DNA of 64,000 nucleotides. Source: Hygrophila difformis (Eukaryota; Streptophyta; Magnoliopsida; Lamiales; Acanthaceae). How positions within the stretch are numbered: position 1 is the first letter of the stretch; the number at the start of each line of letters is the position of its first letter. Positions 36,281 to 48,260 of this stretch are shown piece by piece. A program made the translations under genes and the position numbers. The notes under the pieces are model-generated. The model was not told the origin of the DNA, made no database searches, and worked only from the letters and a program-made list of their open reading frames with translations. The stretch spans positions 45,916,191-45,980,190 of the forward strand of contig JAOANR010000013.1 of the NCBI GenBank assembly GCA_030278955.1, in the 5' to 3' direction.

Positions 36281-36290
36281 ATTTTGTTGA

Positions 36291-38213
36291 ATACAGTAAT
36301 ATTTTTATATATAATTTGAGTTGTTTTCATAGGTTATAAAATGTTAATTACTTAATTTCTTACCCCGTACTTTTTGGAAGAACGCTTCAATTGATTTGCA
36401 ATATGAATATGGAATCATATACAGTGGCGATTTTGTATTCTACTTTATTTATCACATATTTCTTTTCCTTCGATATTTGTACCTAGGAATATTTACCATA
36501 AAATTTCAAATCATTTTTAAAATTAATAAATAAATTGTTTTATTTGATGTAATAATTCCTAGTATTTTATAAATGTTAAAATATTAAAATTTATATAATA
36601 AAATTAAATGTTTCGATAAAAACATATATTAGTTTAATAACTTTATATGCTTAACTTTATTTTAACTTTTGTTTTTTTTTTCTCTTTTAATTTAATTATT
36701 AAGCCTAATTAATAAGATTCGATCCTCAACAGTTTATTAATTTGATGAATTCAACTTCAAAACCTTTAACCAATTCAAGTACTCTATCTAAATGACTTGA
36801 TACTTAAATCTAAATTCAAAAAATAACTAAAAAATAAAAATAATCATAGGAAATTATTCATCGCGTGTTTCTCAACGCATGTCGGCATAGAGAATCAAGC
36901 ACCAATGACCAAAAACAATCAAAGGGGAATATTACTATTGTTGTCTTTTTGTTATAATCCTGCTGGTTTTAGTCCAAAGTATTACTACAGACTATAGTGC
37001 AAAAAAGCAGCCCATGTATATGTATGTGGATAAAACCCTTCCTTTTGATTATTCCACTTTCCAGCAGTTTAGTTTAGCTTTTGATTGCGACATTTAATTC
37101 GATTATCTATCTACCCCAGCCCTATCTATCATCACAAACTAAGTGCCACAGTATCTATTAAAATACTACTACTATAATTTTTAAATTTTGGGTTACATTA
37201 TTATTAAATTAATATTATTATCAAACAAAGAGAAAGAGATAATCTAAGCTATTGTATAACCACATAATTTAATTAAAGTAATCTAATAAAGAATTTCCCT
37301 CCCTCCTTTCTCTCTCATCTATATTCTATGATGAGCATCAAGATATTTTATTATGCACGTAGTATTAACATTGCTAAATTACTCAGTAGAATGAATTTTA
37401 ACCGTACGTCCAACTAAAAACCAAATCAACGGTTACAAAATACTCTCGGTACATACTTGTAAATTCAAATCAGTGCCCTAAATCCTCCCTATTAGGTATC
37501 CGGTTTAATTACTCATTTCATTTTTGTTTTTTTTTTATTTTTTATTTTTATTTTTACTTCTTAGGTTGAATGGAGATGTAATCCAATTTTATGATAGTGC
37601 AGCAGTGGGTATTCGATTTTTGATACAGCTGGTTACCAGGTTGTGGCGAAAATAAAATTTATGTTGATAAAGTAGCATTTTTTTTTAATTAAGAAATTGT
37701 TGAAATAATTGATATAATGGGTAGTACAATAAATTGGTGAAAGTAACAGCGTGAATTATTGAAGTTTTATTCACAAAAATATTGTAGTTTATATCTACTT
37801 GGTCCTATATTAAGCAATATAAATATATATGTTATAATAGTTGCTTTTATTTATTTATTTATTTATTACTCTTTTTTTTAGTAAACTGCTTGGGCTTAAT
37901 AAATAGGACAATGAAAATAATTAAAATCAATTAGACAACGTGGAATAGTCGCGTCCATACTCCATATCCATATTCTAATCTTCCCTGCGGTAATTGGCTT
38001 TAAAAATGCAGAGATCAAATTAAATTTATTACAACTCGTCTCAGACAGTGGGTGATTAAAATGTTGTTATTACAAATGTGGTGATTAAGTTAGTTAGAGG
38101 TGGTGAAATGAATCTATACACGTCTAAGATCTCTAGTAGCTATACATATCTATCTAGTAAAAATATTTACTAAAGAAAAAAAAAAGAAAAAAAAAAGAAT
38201 AAATAATTATGAC

Positions 38214-38253
<40 letters not shown>

Positions 38254-38712
38254 TGTTGTGGTTGGAAATTAAAGTGGTCCAATAAGGAGCTGAGAACAAG
38301 TTGGAGGAGAAACCCACAGGCAAAAAAGGTGCAATTAAATAAAACCAGTTGGGACTTGGGAGTATTATCTCAAGTTGCAAGAAGAAGGTGGCCGATGGTG
38401 GACCGGGGGGCCTAGCCTTAATTGCCAGTACACACATACAATTCCCCGGTTTTGTGCCACTTGCTTCCCTTGCAGCCCACAATTTTAAAATTCCTAGGCT
38501 GGTTTGGTTTTCAATATTCATTGCATTACCCTTTACATACACTTGTCTAAATGAACTGTATTCGACTAGTCATTCCTTCCAGCATTTGAATTGGATCGGA
38601 GTATACAATTCACATAAGATAAAAAAGAAACCACTACTTGTTTGGGATAAGAAGGTCTGTTGTCCACTTATTACACCGTACCCACGCCACTTTATAGTTA
38701 GTAAGTATTCAC
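36291..38712. other. Intergenic, very AT-rich
   Basis: No gene or bounded transposon seen except the trinucleotide repeat listed separately. A TTTTTATT-rich stretch lies near 37525-37560 and ATTT tandem units near 37850-37868. Confidence 0.4.
38212..38252. repeat. (TAA)n microsatellite
   Basis: A perfect run of about 13 AAT/TAA units. Confidence 0.95.
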
Positions 38713-39253
38713 TAGGTGTAAACGAGCCGAGCCGAGCCCGAATAGTGGTAAGCTCAGCTTGAGCTCATAAGAATTCGAGCCGAGCTTTGACCGAGCCGAG
38801 CGTTGACCGAGCTACTTCGAGCCGAGCGTTGACCGAGTCGAGCCGAGCTCAAACTAGTATCATTTTCATTCTTACATAATTTATAAAAGAAATTTTATTT
38901 AATATATTGTATATATTTAATTATATTTAATTTAATCTATATATTTAGATAATTTTAAAAATATATATTTAATTAATAATATATTTTTAATTAAAAATTA
39001 AAAGATAATAATAATAATAATAATAATAATATACTTTTAATATTTTATATATAATTTCTATATTTAATAATAAATAAATATATGTATAAAAATAAATCGA
39101 GCCTATTATCGAGCTTTCGAGCCGAATAGTGGTTGGCTCGGCTTGAGATCATGTGTGTTACTAGCCGAGCTATTTCGAGTCGAGCTTGAACCGAATTTTG
39201 ACCGAGCCGAACTTAAACAATTCACGAGCCTATCAGTCTCATTTACACCCCTA
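38713..39253. mobile_element. hAT-type MITE with CGAGCCGAGC subterminal repeats
   Basis: The left end TAGGTGTAAACGAG and right end CTCATTTACACCCCTA are inverted copies. The 8-bp flanks gtattcac (38705-38712) and ctattcac (39254-39261) match at 7 of 8 positions. Both arms carry many CGAGCCGAGC-like units around an AT-rich core. It is a sister family to the element at 23855-24528 (TAGGGATGT ends). Confidence 0.82.
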
Positions 39254-39261
39254 CTATTCAC

Positions 39262-39492
39262 TAATTAATTATTAAAAACCCTCATTTTCAATTGTTAGTA
39301 GTAGTTATTATTATTACTGCTGGTCTGGCTAGGGTTTAATTAATACTAGTATAGGTTAATTTGCTTTTCAATTTTCACTTTACTTTTTTGGGTTATACAT
39401 TATTAATTGCTCCATTGATTTACTCCACTTTTTACCTGACTGACAGGTGCATATATTTCCATCTGTACCAAGTACTTATCTTTTTTAAGGAA

Positions 39493-39523
<31 letters not shown>

Positions 39524-41273
39524 TTCTCAAGAGTTTGCACGTATTTATACTGTTTTTATTCGACGGCAGATGGTGATTCAAATTTCTCGTGGTGGAGACT
39601 TATTCTCAGTAGTAATAAAAAAAATGGACCACAATACACGTAGAGAAAAATGAATGCCACTCTCTTATGGACATTGTCAATGCTGGGTGGAAAATGTGAC
39701 ATAAAATTTTCCTCTGATATACCATAAAATATATTATTAGTACAGGTGGCCAAGGCGACACCAATCAGGTAATGCCACATAGGATTCTACACGTACTGGG
39801 GGAAATACAAGTAATTCTTACTGGATTGGGCAATGGGCATGAATGACATGCACTTGTTACTATTTACGAGGGGGAAATGGGAATTGAATTAAGAAGACCA
39901 TATATGGTTATGGAAAAGTCTATAAATTATGAATATATATATATTCCATGAAAATTTTGAAGTCTTGACAAATTAAATGGATGAATTAAAAATTTAGGAG
40001 AAAAGACTTTAGAATAACAAATGTGGCCTCATCTGATGATGTGATGCTTTAATTTACCAGTGAGGCCCGATTTGTTATGCCAAGTCCGGGAGCAAAAGGC
40101 CAGAATGAATCATCACTTATGGCTTATCCCACGGGTAACGGCCACTAGTGGCATTATATATAATCAACATGTTAAGTGTTAACCACACATTTACAGAGTA
40201 CTATGCTTATTGCTTAATGTATATAATTGTGGTCATCGATGAAAAATCCAAGCACATATATAGCAAATAATAATGAACACATGTAATAAGTAATTCATAT
40301 ATAGTAGCTACTAGAGTAGCACTAATGTAATACTCCTGACACATTGTTGAAATTAAGTGAAACAAGTTACTCATATTCATAATATATTTTTTTTTAGTCA
40401 TTCTCTAAGAATTGAAAGTAGGCGTGCTAATCTTAATTAACGTAATTTTAGGCTGGGTGACATCCTGGCAAGTCTCATAGAGTATGCGTGAGAGGTCAAA
40501 AAATAGTAGAAAGAGCTCATCTTGATTTGTCGGATTAACCTTGACTACCGAATATTTTTAGAGTAACACCATGTATTTCCGTTGTGCAATACTAAGGGTA
40601 TTACAAGTAGTATATTGTAACTTTATTTAAATTTATATTTGAATAGATGTAATATATATTACTTGCAGGTTCAATGGGTACATTGAGTATACGCATATTT
40701 TCATTTTTTTTTAACCAGGATAATTTTTTTTTTTGAGTTTTGAGGTTTAATTAAGACTTCCGTCGTGGTACGTTACTTAATTATTGAGTAGAATTCTTCT
40801 ACAACAGCTTTTTGTATTCATAAATTTTCAAATTTAAAATCTTTCTTAAACTATACGTAGAAAAATATATGCTCACTCAAACCAATTATCGTTTCTTACA
40901 TCACTACATTGTTTATAATAATTCATAATATACATATGCATATATTAGTTGGAAGCAAAAAGAATATGTTTATTTATCCAATTTTCTACATTTTAGTTAC
41001 TTTACTTTTCATTTTAGTTTTTCTATACAAAAAAAAAGATTTAAATTTGTTTATGAATTTGGCCATTGATGGATCGAAGATTGTAGTAATTTAACTAATT
41101 TTTTCAAGCTTGATCTCATCAGATAGATCAATGATATGCATCATTTGGTCTAATTTCTTTCTTATGATAGCTGAATATAGTGTTGTTGAAGTAATCTCGA
41201 CAGCATCAAAAAGTGATCATGGAACCAAGACCATGCATTGTTCTAGGCTTTGTTACTGGCTAGCATCGTTATA
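39262..41273. other. Intergenic, AT-rich
   Basis: A (GA)n run lies at about 39501-39523. No exon-like frame or bounded transposon could be supported. Confidence 0.4.
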
Positions 41274-41533
41274 CTCCCTCTTTTCTCAAAAAGATGTAAC
41301 AATCCTGCATTTCACGTAATCTAATACACATTTTTAACGCTTCATATCTCAAATTATGTACAAGTAAAAATTATAAAAATTTGATATTCTAAAACTACAC
41401 GATTAGATGAATTCAACAAGATCTCGCTTGACTATGTTTTATCTTATATAACTGTGTCAAAAAATTGTTTCAAAGTTACTTAATCAATAGTAAGAACTAT
41501 ACAAATGTTACATTTATATAAAAACGGAGGGAG
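41274..41533. mobile_element. Stowaway MITE, first of four upstream of the RAV gene
   Basis: Ends CTCCCTCTTTTCTC and AACGGAGGGAG, TA on both sides (41272-41273 and 41534-41535). Internally it shares AATTTGATATTCTAAAACTACA and similar phrases with the element at 13730-13979. Confidence 0.82.
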
Positions 41534-41686
41534 TATATGAAAGTACTAATTGAAGTTAGAGATTATTTAATCTTGACACCTTGTACTTTGTTAGGTTAAG
41601 ATTCTATTATATTTTATGGATTGGACTACTGCGTTCATTTTTTCTTAATAATGAATTGGTACGAACGAAGTGTTCGTTGTCAATTA

Positions 41687-41945
41687 CTACCTCCGTCTCA
41701 ATATATTTGTTACGGATGGTTTATTGGCACTATTCACTGTTTAACTTTGATTCGAATTTTTTTCATAGCTATGTAAGAAAAAATATAGTCAAGTGAGATC
41801 TTGTTAGATTCGTCTAATCTTGTAGTTTTAGACAATTAACTTTTTATAACTTTTCATTGTATACAATTTAAGTTATTAACCGTTAAAATGTGTATCGGCA
41901 TACGTGCTGGGTGGGTCCGTAACAAAAATAGTGAGACGGAGGAAG
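41687..41945. mobile_element. Stowaway MITE, second of four upstream of the RAV gene
   Basis: Ends CTACCTCCGTCTC and GAGACGGAGGAAG with TA outside (41685-41686 and 41946-41947). It ends only 9 bp before the next MITE. Confidence 0.8.
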
Positions 41946-41954
41946 TATTTATTA

Positions 41955-42213
41955 CTCCCTCCGTCCCGCCTAACGTGTCTTGTTTGACTTTTTGACACTG
42001 TTCATTGTTCTACTTTGACTCAATTATATTATATGTATATATTTGAAAAAAATAGTCGAGTTGGGTCTTGTTAGAATCGTATGATCACGTAGTTTTTAAA
42101 TATATATTTTACACAATTTTTCATTGTACATATTTTGAGATATTAACGATTAAAAAAGTGCATTGGATTGTATGCAGAAATCAAACAAGACAAGTTAAAT
42201 GGGACAGAGGGAG
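41955..42213. mobile_element. Stowaway MITE, third of four upstream of the RAV gene
   Basis: Ends CTCCCTCCGTCCCGCC and GGGACAGAGGGAG with TA outside (41953-41954 and 42214-42215). Confidence 0.87.
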
Positions 42214-42453
42214 TATTTATTTTTTTACAACTCAAGCATGCACTGTAAATTTTTTTTTTTTTAATTTTATTATCGAAATCGTTGCTATATCTTTGGTAGT
42301 TAACATGTTTGAATCGGTTGTTGGAATTTTTAGGTTAAGCAATGGAAATGTTCAGTTTCTGAAATTAAACAATTTTTGTGGTAATACATTTTATGTTGAT
42401 GTGGTGTTAGAGTTGATTATTGAAAATTTAAGAGTGTTGACTGTTGGTGTATA

Positions 42454-42935
42454 CTCCCTCCGTACCGCGAAGATTGAAGCCTTTCTTTTGGGCACGGTAA
42501 TTTAGGTAGTGGAGTTTAGTAGTTAAAGTGGTGTGGGTATTTGTGTTTAAGATTATAATGAATTTTGATACTGTTTATTGTTTAACTTTGACTTAATATT
42601 ATCGTAGTGATGTAATTTGAGAAAAATATTCAAGTGTGGTCTTGTTAGAATCGTCTAATCGTGTAATTTTAGAATATATATTTTATACAATTTTTATTTG
42701 TATCAATTTTGTAATATTAAGAGTTAAAGAAATATAAGGGACTTTGTGTAGGAAAGTAATAATGCATTGGAATTTGTGCAGAATAATAAAAGTAAGTATT
42801 TTTAATGGGATTTGACAATAATTAAGATTCTAATCAAACTTATATTAATTTAATTTTTCTAAAAACGGAAAGGGTTCAAACTTCGTGGGACACCCCAAAA
42901 AGGAATAGGGTTCAAACTTCGTGGGACGGAGGGAG
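42454..42935. mobile_element. Long Stowaway-type MITE, fourth of four upstream of the RAV gene
   Basis: Ends CTCCCTCCGTACCGCGAA and TTCGTGGGACGGAGGGAG, TA outside (42452-42453 and 42936-42937). It belongs with 12963-13448, in opposite orientation. The right end contains a short tandem duplication of GGGTTCAAACTTCGTGGGAC (about 42870 and 42908). Confidence 0.85.
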
Positions 42936-43730
42936 TACTATGTTATAGAAAGAAGAAAAGGAAGTGGAAATAGGAAAATGCATAAATTTGTGCATACGTG
43001 AGTAAATGATTGGACATAATTGGTTGCAAAGTAGTGGGGGATTGCAAGTATACATGCAAGCCAAGGATGGTGCGAAGTTATGGTAGGAAAACTCGTCTCG
43101 ATACTCTATTAAAACTTGAATTAATTTGTACAAGTTAAGAACTTTAAATTTTGTTATTCTACATACTTAAATTAGACTGTAAAAGTTCGAAATACACTCG
43201 ATAATCAAACCCTAGTGCAAATTGAAGAGGAGCAGGAAGTCCAGCAGGGTCCAGGGAGTATATAAGAAATTAAAGAGGGGGTGGAGAAGGTACAAAGCTG
43301 TGGGGGGATGAACATGAACAATTACTACTGAAACAAAGGACCACCACTCTCATGTGAATTCCATCAACTTGCATTGCCCCCTCTGTATTAGTATTATCTT
43401 TTCAATTTCACACACATTATTAGTATTATACAGAGACAGACAGATGACAATTGACACAGCCCACAACATACCCACCCACCCACACAAACCACACTTGCTT
43501 TCCCAGTGATATGATGATGAATCTTCCCAGTTCCTTGCATTGCCATACTTACATATCCCATCTCTCAAGAGCAGAGTTGACCCACACTTTTCATCATCAT
43601 TATTCAAAGCCCCTCTCTTGCAATTCTTATTTAGTAGGGGGAGTATATATTTACTCACAAATAAATATATACACACACATATTCTATGTCCGTACAATAA
43701 ACTTAGGGCACAACCCATCTCCCTCTCATT

Positions 43731-43745
43731 CTATATATATATATC
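43731..43745 (+). promoter_or_regulatory. TATA box of the RAV gene
   Basis: CTATATATATATATC about 125 bp upstream of the RAV start codon, followed by a pyrimidine-rich leader (TTTTTTTCC runs near 43820-43842). Confidence 0.55.
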
Positions 43746-43867
43746 TGCACAAACCCACTCTGAACAAGTCATTACAACCTGATTAACACATACAATTATA
43801 CAAACACTTTTTCTCATTCATTTTTTTTTTTCCTTTTTTTTCTACACACAACTCATAAACAAATTAA

Positions 43868-44893
43868 ATGGACGGAAGCAGCGGCGACGAATCCATGACC
43901 AGCGACTCCTTATCGCCGCCGACTAAGCCGCCGCAGGACAGTAGTCTCTGCCGTGTCGGAAGCGGGACGAGCTCGATCATCGACGCTCTCGAAGCCGAAT
44001 CCAGGAAACTGCCCTCGTCCAAATACAAAGGCGTCGTGCCCCAACCCAACGGCCGATGGGGAGCGCAAATCTACGAGAAGCACCAGAGAGTCTGGCTCGG
44101 GACTTTCAACGAGGAGGACGAGGCCGCCAGGGCGTACGACACCGCGGCGCAGCGGTTCCGCGGCCGCGATGCGGTTACGAACTTCAAGCCGCTGACGGAA
44201 GCCGGGGGGGACGAATTCGAATCCGCGTTCCTGAATTCCCATTCCAAGGCCGAGATTGTGGACATGCTCAGGAAACACACGTACAATGACGAGCTGGAGC
44301 AGGCCCGGAGGAACCACCGGGGGAACCGCGCGGCGGGGCCCGACGGGTTCCCCCACGGCGGAGATAGGGCGGCGAGGGCCCGCGAGCAGCTTTTCGAGAA
44401 GGCGGTGACGCCCAGCGACGTCGGGAAATTGAACAGGCTGGTTATCCCCAAACAGTACGCCGAAAAGCACTTCCCTTTACAGAGCGGGAATTCGGTGAAG
44501 GGGGTTTTGTTGAATTTCGAAGATGCGGGGAGTAAAGTGTGGCGGTTTCGGTACTCGTACTGGAACAGCAGCCAGAGCTACGTCCTGACCAAAGGATGGA
44601 GCCGATTTGTCAAGGAGAAGAATTTACGGGCCGGTGACATTGTCAGTTTCCAGAGATCCACAGGCCCGGATAGGCAGCTTTACATTGATTGGAAAGCGAG
44701 AGCCGCTCCCGCCGGGATGTCGGGCCGGGTCCAGCCTGTCGTGGTGCGCCTGTTTGGAGTGAATATATTTGAGGTTCCAAGAAACGGTGGGGAATCCGCC
44801 ATCGACAGCTGCAGCGGGAAAAGGATGAGAGAAATGGAGCTTCTGGGTTTAGATTGCAGGAAGAAGCAAAGGGTTTTTGTTGATCCCTTGTGA
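43868..44893 (+). CDS. RAV-family transcription factor (AP2 plus B3 domains; RAV1/TEMPRANILLO type)
   Basis: An intronless 341-aa nuclear DNA-binding repressor, close to the usual family length (about 340-360). An AP2 domain occupies about residues 52-108 ([34 protein letters not shown]). A B3 domain spans about 174-283 ([45 protein letters not shown]). The B3 repression motif RLFGV is at 294-298. RAV proteins bind CAACA plus CACCTG-type sites; Arabidopsis TEM1/TEM2 repress flowering and RAV1 restrains growth. The high GC of the frame against its AT-rich surroundings is typical of RAV genes. The start is the only ATG that gives the family's short acidic, Ser-rich N-terminus. Four Stowaway MITEs end about 0.9 kb upstream. 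Confidence 0.95.
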   Translation: MDGSSGDESMTSDSLSPPTKPPQDSSLCRVGSGTSSIIDALEAESRKLPSSKYKGVVPQPNGRWGAQIYEKHQRVWLGTFNEEDEAARAYDTAAQRFRGRDAVTNFKPLTEAGGDEFESAFLNSHSKAEIVDMLRKHTYNDELEQARRNHRGNRAAGPDGFPHGGDRAARAREQLFEKAVTPSDVGKLNRLVIPKQYAEKHFPLQSGNSVKGVLLNFEDAGSKVWRFRYSYWNSSQSYVLTKGWSRFVKEKNLRAGDIVSFQRSTGPDRQLYIDWKARAAPAGMSGRVQPVVVRLFGVNIFEVPRNGGESAIDSCSGKRMREMELLGLDCRKKQRVFVDPL

Positions 44894-46358
44894 CACTTAA
44901 AATCAATTTAATGTCAAGATTGTAGATGTAATTAAATAATTTGTTCTTGATGTTTTTTTTTTTTTCCTTTCACAATGTTTTGGTTCTTGAATCTCGATAA
45001 TGATAACGATGATGATGAAGTTTTTCAACTGAAATTTTTTCGTGTTTTTGTTGGATTGGGGATTGGAAGGTGGTTTTCCGGGGGGATTCTTGGGAGGTTC
45101 ATGGAGCTCGGCGCCAGAGAAATCTGTGCCGTTGGAAGAACGATGTCGACACCATAGACAGTGGAGATTGAACGTGGGATTGCGAGTTCCAGAAGGTTCC
45201 TGGATTGGCGAATGGTATTAGGAGTACAAATAGGGCAAGTGGCAGAAGAAATATCCGAAATGTACAGTAAGCAGACAAAAGAAAGGGTAGATATATGAAA
45301 TTAGGTGGGAAATTTTTCGCAATATAAAACTGCCAAGTTGGCCTCTTCTCAAATTACGGAAATATTAAATGATTTAGGGTTTTCATGAGCTTCATTTTAA
45401 ATAGTGCTGCCACGTTTTTGGGAAATTCCTTTTTCTTTCCAAAAATATCTCTATGGATTGGTATCCTCTTCCTTTTCAATTATTAGTCCTATAACTATTT
45501 CTTTCTTACAACAACAAATTAAATAAATTGATAGTTTCAGTTTAATTTGCAAAAACGTTGATTTGAAGAACAAAGGGGTTTATTGTAAATAGAGAATAAT
45601 CAAGGCAGATTCCTGATTCCCCGTTCTCTGGTAATTAATTAGATGCCCTATCCCTCTCTGTCGAACTTTTATATTTAGGATGAGTAATTAACGTATAAAC
45701 TATCTGGCTGACTTTGATCAAAGTAAACTACCGAAGAAATCCCTTATGACAACGCAATAACGAAAACTATTAAGCATTCTGGGATTTTATATATAAACAT
45801 CTTGTTATTATGAATAGTGTATTATATATGCCTTGGTTAGCCCTCGGTAATTGAAAAGAAGCAAAGAACATAAACAAGCTATCTTAGCACACAAGGCATT
45901 AGTGAAATCCACCAATTCTGTAAAATAGAAAAGTAAGTTGATCAAATTTTATGAATTGAGAGAGAGGAGGTTGATAAATTAGATGATTTTGATACCAATC
46001 ACAATATTGTGATCCAAAATGAGAGAGTACACAATTTAAAAAAAAAAAAAATTAAAAAATAGAAACATATACGTAGTTAGCGACGAAAAACATGGCCACA
46101 TAGCTTAAACTTTGTAGTTAGTGAAGCTTTGATGATGTTTTTTAAGGCTTCATAAATACCAGTTTTTTCTTGTGGTGGTAAGACTTATGGAAGGATATTT
46201 AGAATGTGTTTTGGAAAATAATTGGAAAAGAACATAGCTTTTCATTGAGATAATTTAGGTGTTGGTGTTTAATTCCATCGACATTAGAGTTCAAATAAGA
46301 ATTTAAAAAGCTAAAAGTTAAAAATACTAATAACATTTATAGTTTCACCGAATGAAAG
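44894..46358. other. RAV 3' flank and intergenic DNA
   Basis: The first 100-300 bp are the likely RAV 3' UTR. No other gene or bounded element was seen. Confidence 0.4.
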
Positions 46359-46373
46359 AAGTGTTTAATTTCT

Positions 46374-46550
46374 GGGGTTGGGGACTTACCCTAGTGGTCA
46401 AGTCCCCCGTCTCCCAAACCATAGGTTGGGGGTTCGATCCCCACCCGGCCCTCTATCCGCCTCCCCTCTATCACCCTTTGTAATTTGTGTGGTTTGAGCT
46501 CCCACACACCTTTGCCGACACATGAGTGTCACTGTTTACCCAAAAAAAAA
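46374..46550 (+). mobile_element. Full-length tRNA-derived SINE with poly(A) tail
   Basis: A 15-bp perfect target duplication, aagtgtttaatttct, lies at 46359-46373 and 46551-46565. The head is tRNA-like, with a box A-like ACCCTAGTGGTCAAGT and a box B GGTTCGATCCC. The body continues to a (A)11 tail that merges with the right duplicate. The same family gave the truncated copy at 36186-36280. The perfect flanks indicate recent insertion. Confidence 0.9.
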
Positions 46551-46565
46551 AAGTGTTTAATTTCT

Positions 46566-47526
46566 CAATCTAAGCAAAGGCCATATTAGTCTGCAATATA
46601 TGCATTGCTTGCTATACGATTCCAAGCATAGATAAGTTGTCTTTTTTTTATTTATTTACATGAGCTCCAAGGACTTAATTTTGCTTAATTAGATGATGGG
46701 AATACATGACACAATTGGGTAGAATTGAAACCCAAATAGTGGAAGTTTTAGTTGCATTGAACATTGAATTCGATGGTACTTCACTCAATTTTTATATAGT
46801 TAGTAATTAAAGATTAAGTGAAGACATTTTTTTAAAAAAAAAAAAAATTAAAAACCGATTACATCGAACGTACAAATATAAAATTCAATTTTATTTTATT
46901 TATTTATTTTTTTTTTGAATGAACTAGGAATAGAACAATCATCCTTTCCCCTTATAAGAGGACAAAAATAGCTAACTTGTCTCACAATATGAGATAAAAT
47001 AGTTTATTCGAAAAAAACAAAATAACATAAAACAGTGTTCAATCAGCTCTTTTTGAAACCGCTGCAAATAACAACATTTTGGATTTTAGCTTATTTTAGG
47101 CAAAAAGTTAGTCTCGAAATTGTCAAACAGCTAATTTTAACTAATTATTACTCACAAAATCAGTTAACAGCTAACAACTAATTCCCAAACATGGTCATAT
47201 AATCCAACTCCTAAAGTCCTAATCCTGGATTGGGCAGTTGAAACTTGCACCATTTTGGTTTTGGGAATTTTTTTTTTTTTTTTTTTGTAAGTTTTTCTTT
47301 TTTGGTATTACACTTCAATGCTTTGCACCGGTTACCATAATCTATGCCTTCTTTTCCTGCAATTGCTATGAACCCTTTGAACCAATCCAAGAGTTGAGGT
47401 AGACAATAGTTTTTTTTTAGTAGTAACATGGAAAGAGAGAAGCCAAGTTCTTGGTAATGGATGATGCATGCCAAGTCCCTTATAATCTAGACATTTTTGT
47501 TACTGTAGTCAACTTACTGCATTCTT
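46566..47526. other. Intergenic, AT-rich
   Basis: Includes A/T homopolymers near 46830-46850 and 47270-47285. A possible small inverted-repeat element near 47030-47200 could not be bounded. Confidence 0.35.
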
Positions 47527-47534
47527 GCCCCATT

Positions 47535-48252
47535 CAGTGGCGGATCCAGAATCGTTTATTTGGTAGGTCAGAAATTATGAAGAGCGAGCAACTAAATTTA
47601 GGAAGACGTGTTCAATTAAAATTTAGTTACATTTTTTTGACTTTTAAAAGTCGGTATATTTAGAAAATCATAGACTTCACGTAGAGTTAGTTGTTTTATG
47701 TGAACTTAATGTTGTACAAAATCCGTAGAACCCTTTTTCGAAAAAAAAGTTGTATGACTTGTTTTTCGAAGAGAATCCATTAAAATTGATGGAGTCTAAG
47801 TCATTAATTAGATTGTTGAATAACTAAAGATTTTTAAGACTTTTTAAATTTTGTATTAAATACTTCAATATTTTTTAAAAACTTTTTAAAACCTGGATTG
47901 AATATCTTAAGAGTCTTAAATAGTAAGTACTTTTTAAATTTCCGATTGAAAACATTCAAATTTTAAGAGCTAAAAAAGTGGTGTAGGCTCTTTATTGAAT
48001 ACATCCCTATTAGAGTTATGAACCCCATAAATATATCCATATATGTTATTTATCTTATCTTATGCATATATACATACACTAATAATAAAAACAACTAACA
48101 TGTTATTAAAATCTTACTCAAATTACTCAGCATTTGCCCTAAAATTACCACTTAATTTCTAATTATATCAAAATATTAGTACTAATATTTTATTTTTTAT
48201 TTTTTTTGGTGGGTCAATTGACCCACCTGGTCCACAAACAGATCCGCCAATG
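47535..48252. mobile_element. hAT-type MITE with CAGTGGCGGATCC ends
   Basis: The left end CAGTGGCGGATC and right end GATCCGCCAATG are inverted, and a perfect 8-bp duplication gccccatt flanks it (47527-47534 and 48253-48260). The inner arms (TTTGGTAGGTC and GGGTCAATTGACCCACC) pair loosely. It is non-coding, 718 bp. Confidence 0.88.
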
Positions 48253-48260
48253 GCCCCATT

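Noticed and set aside
43910..44470. 186-codon minus-strand ORF across the RAV gene
   Set aside because: Antisense shadow of a GC-rich coding exon; the plus frame has two clear DNA-binding domains.
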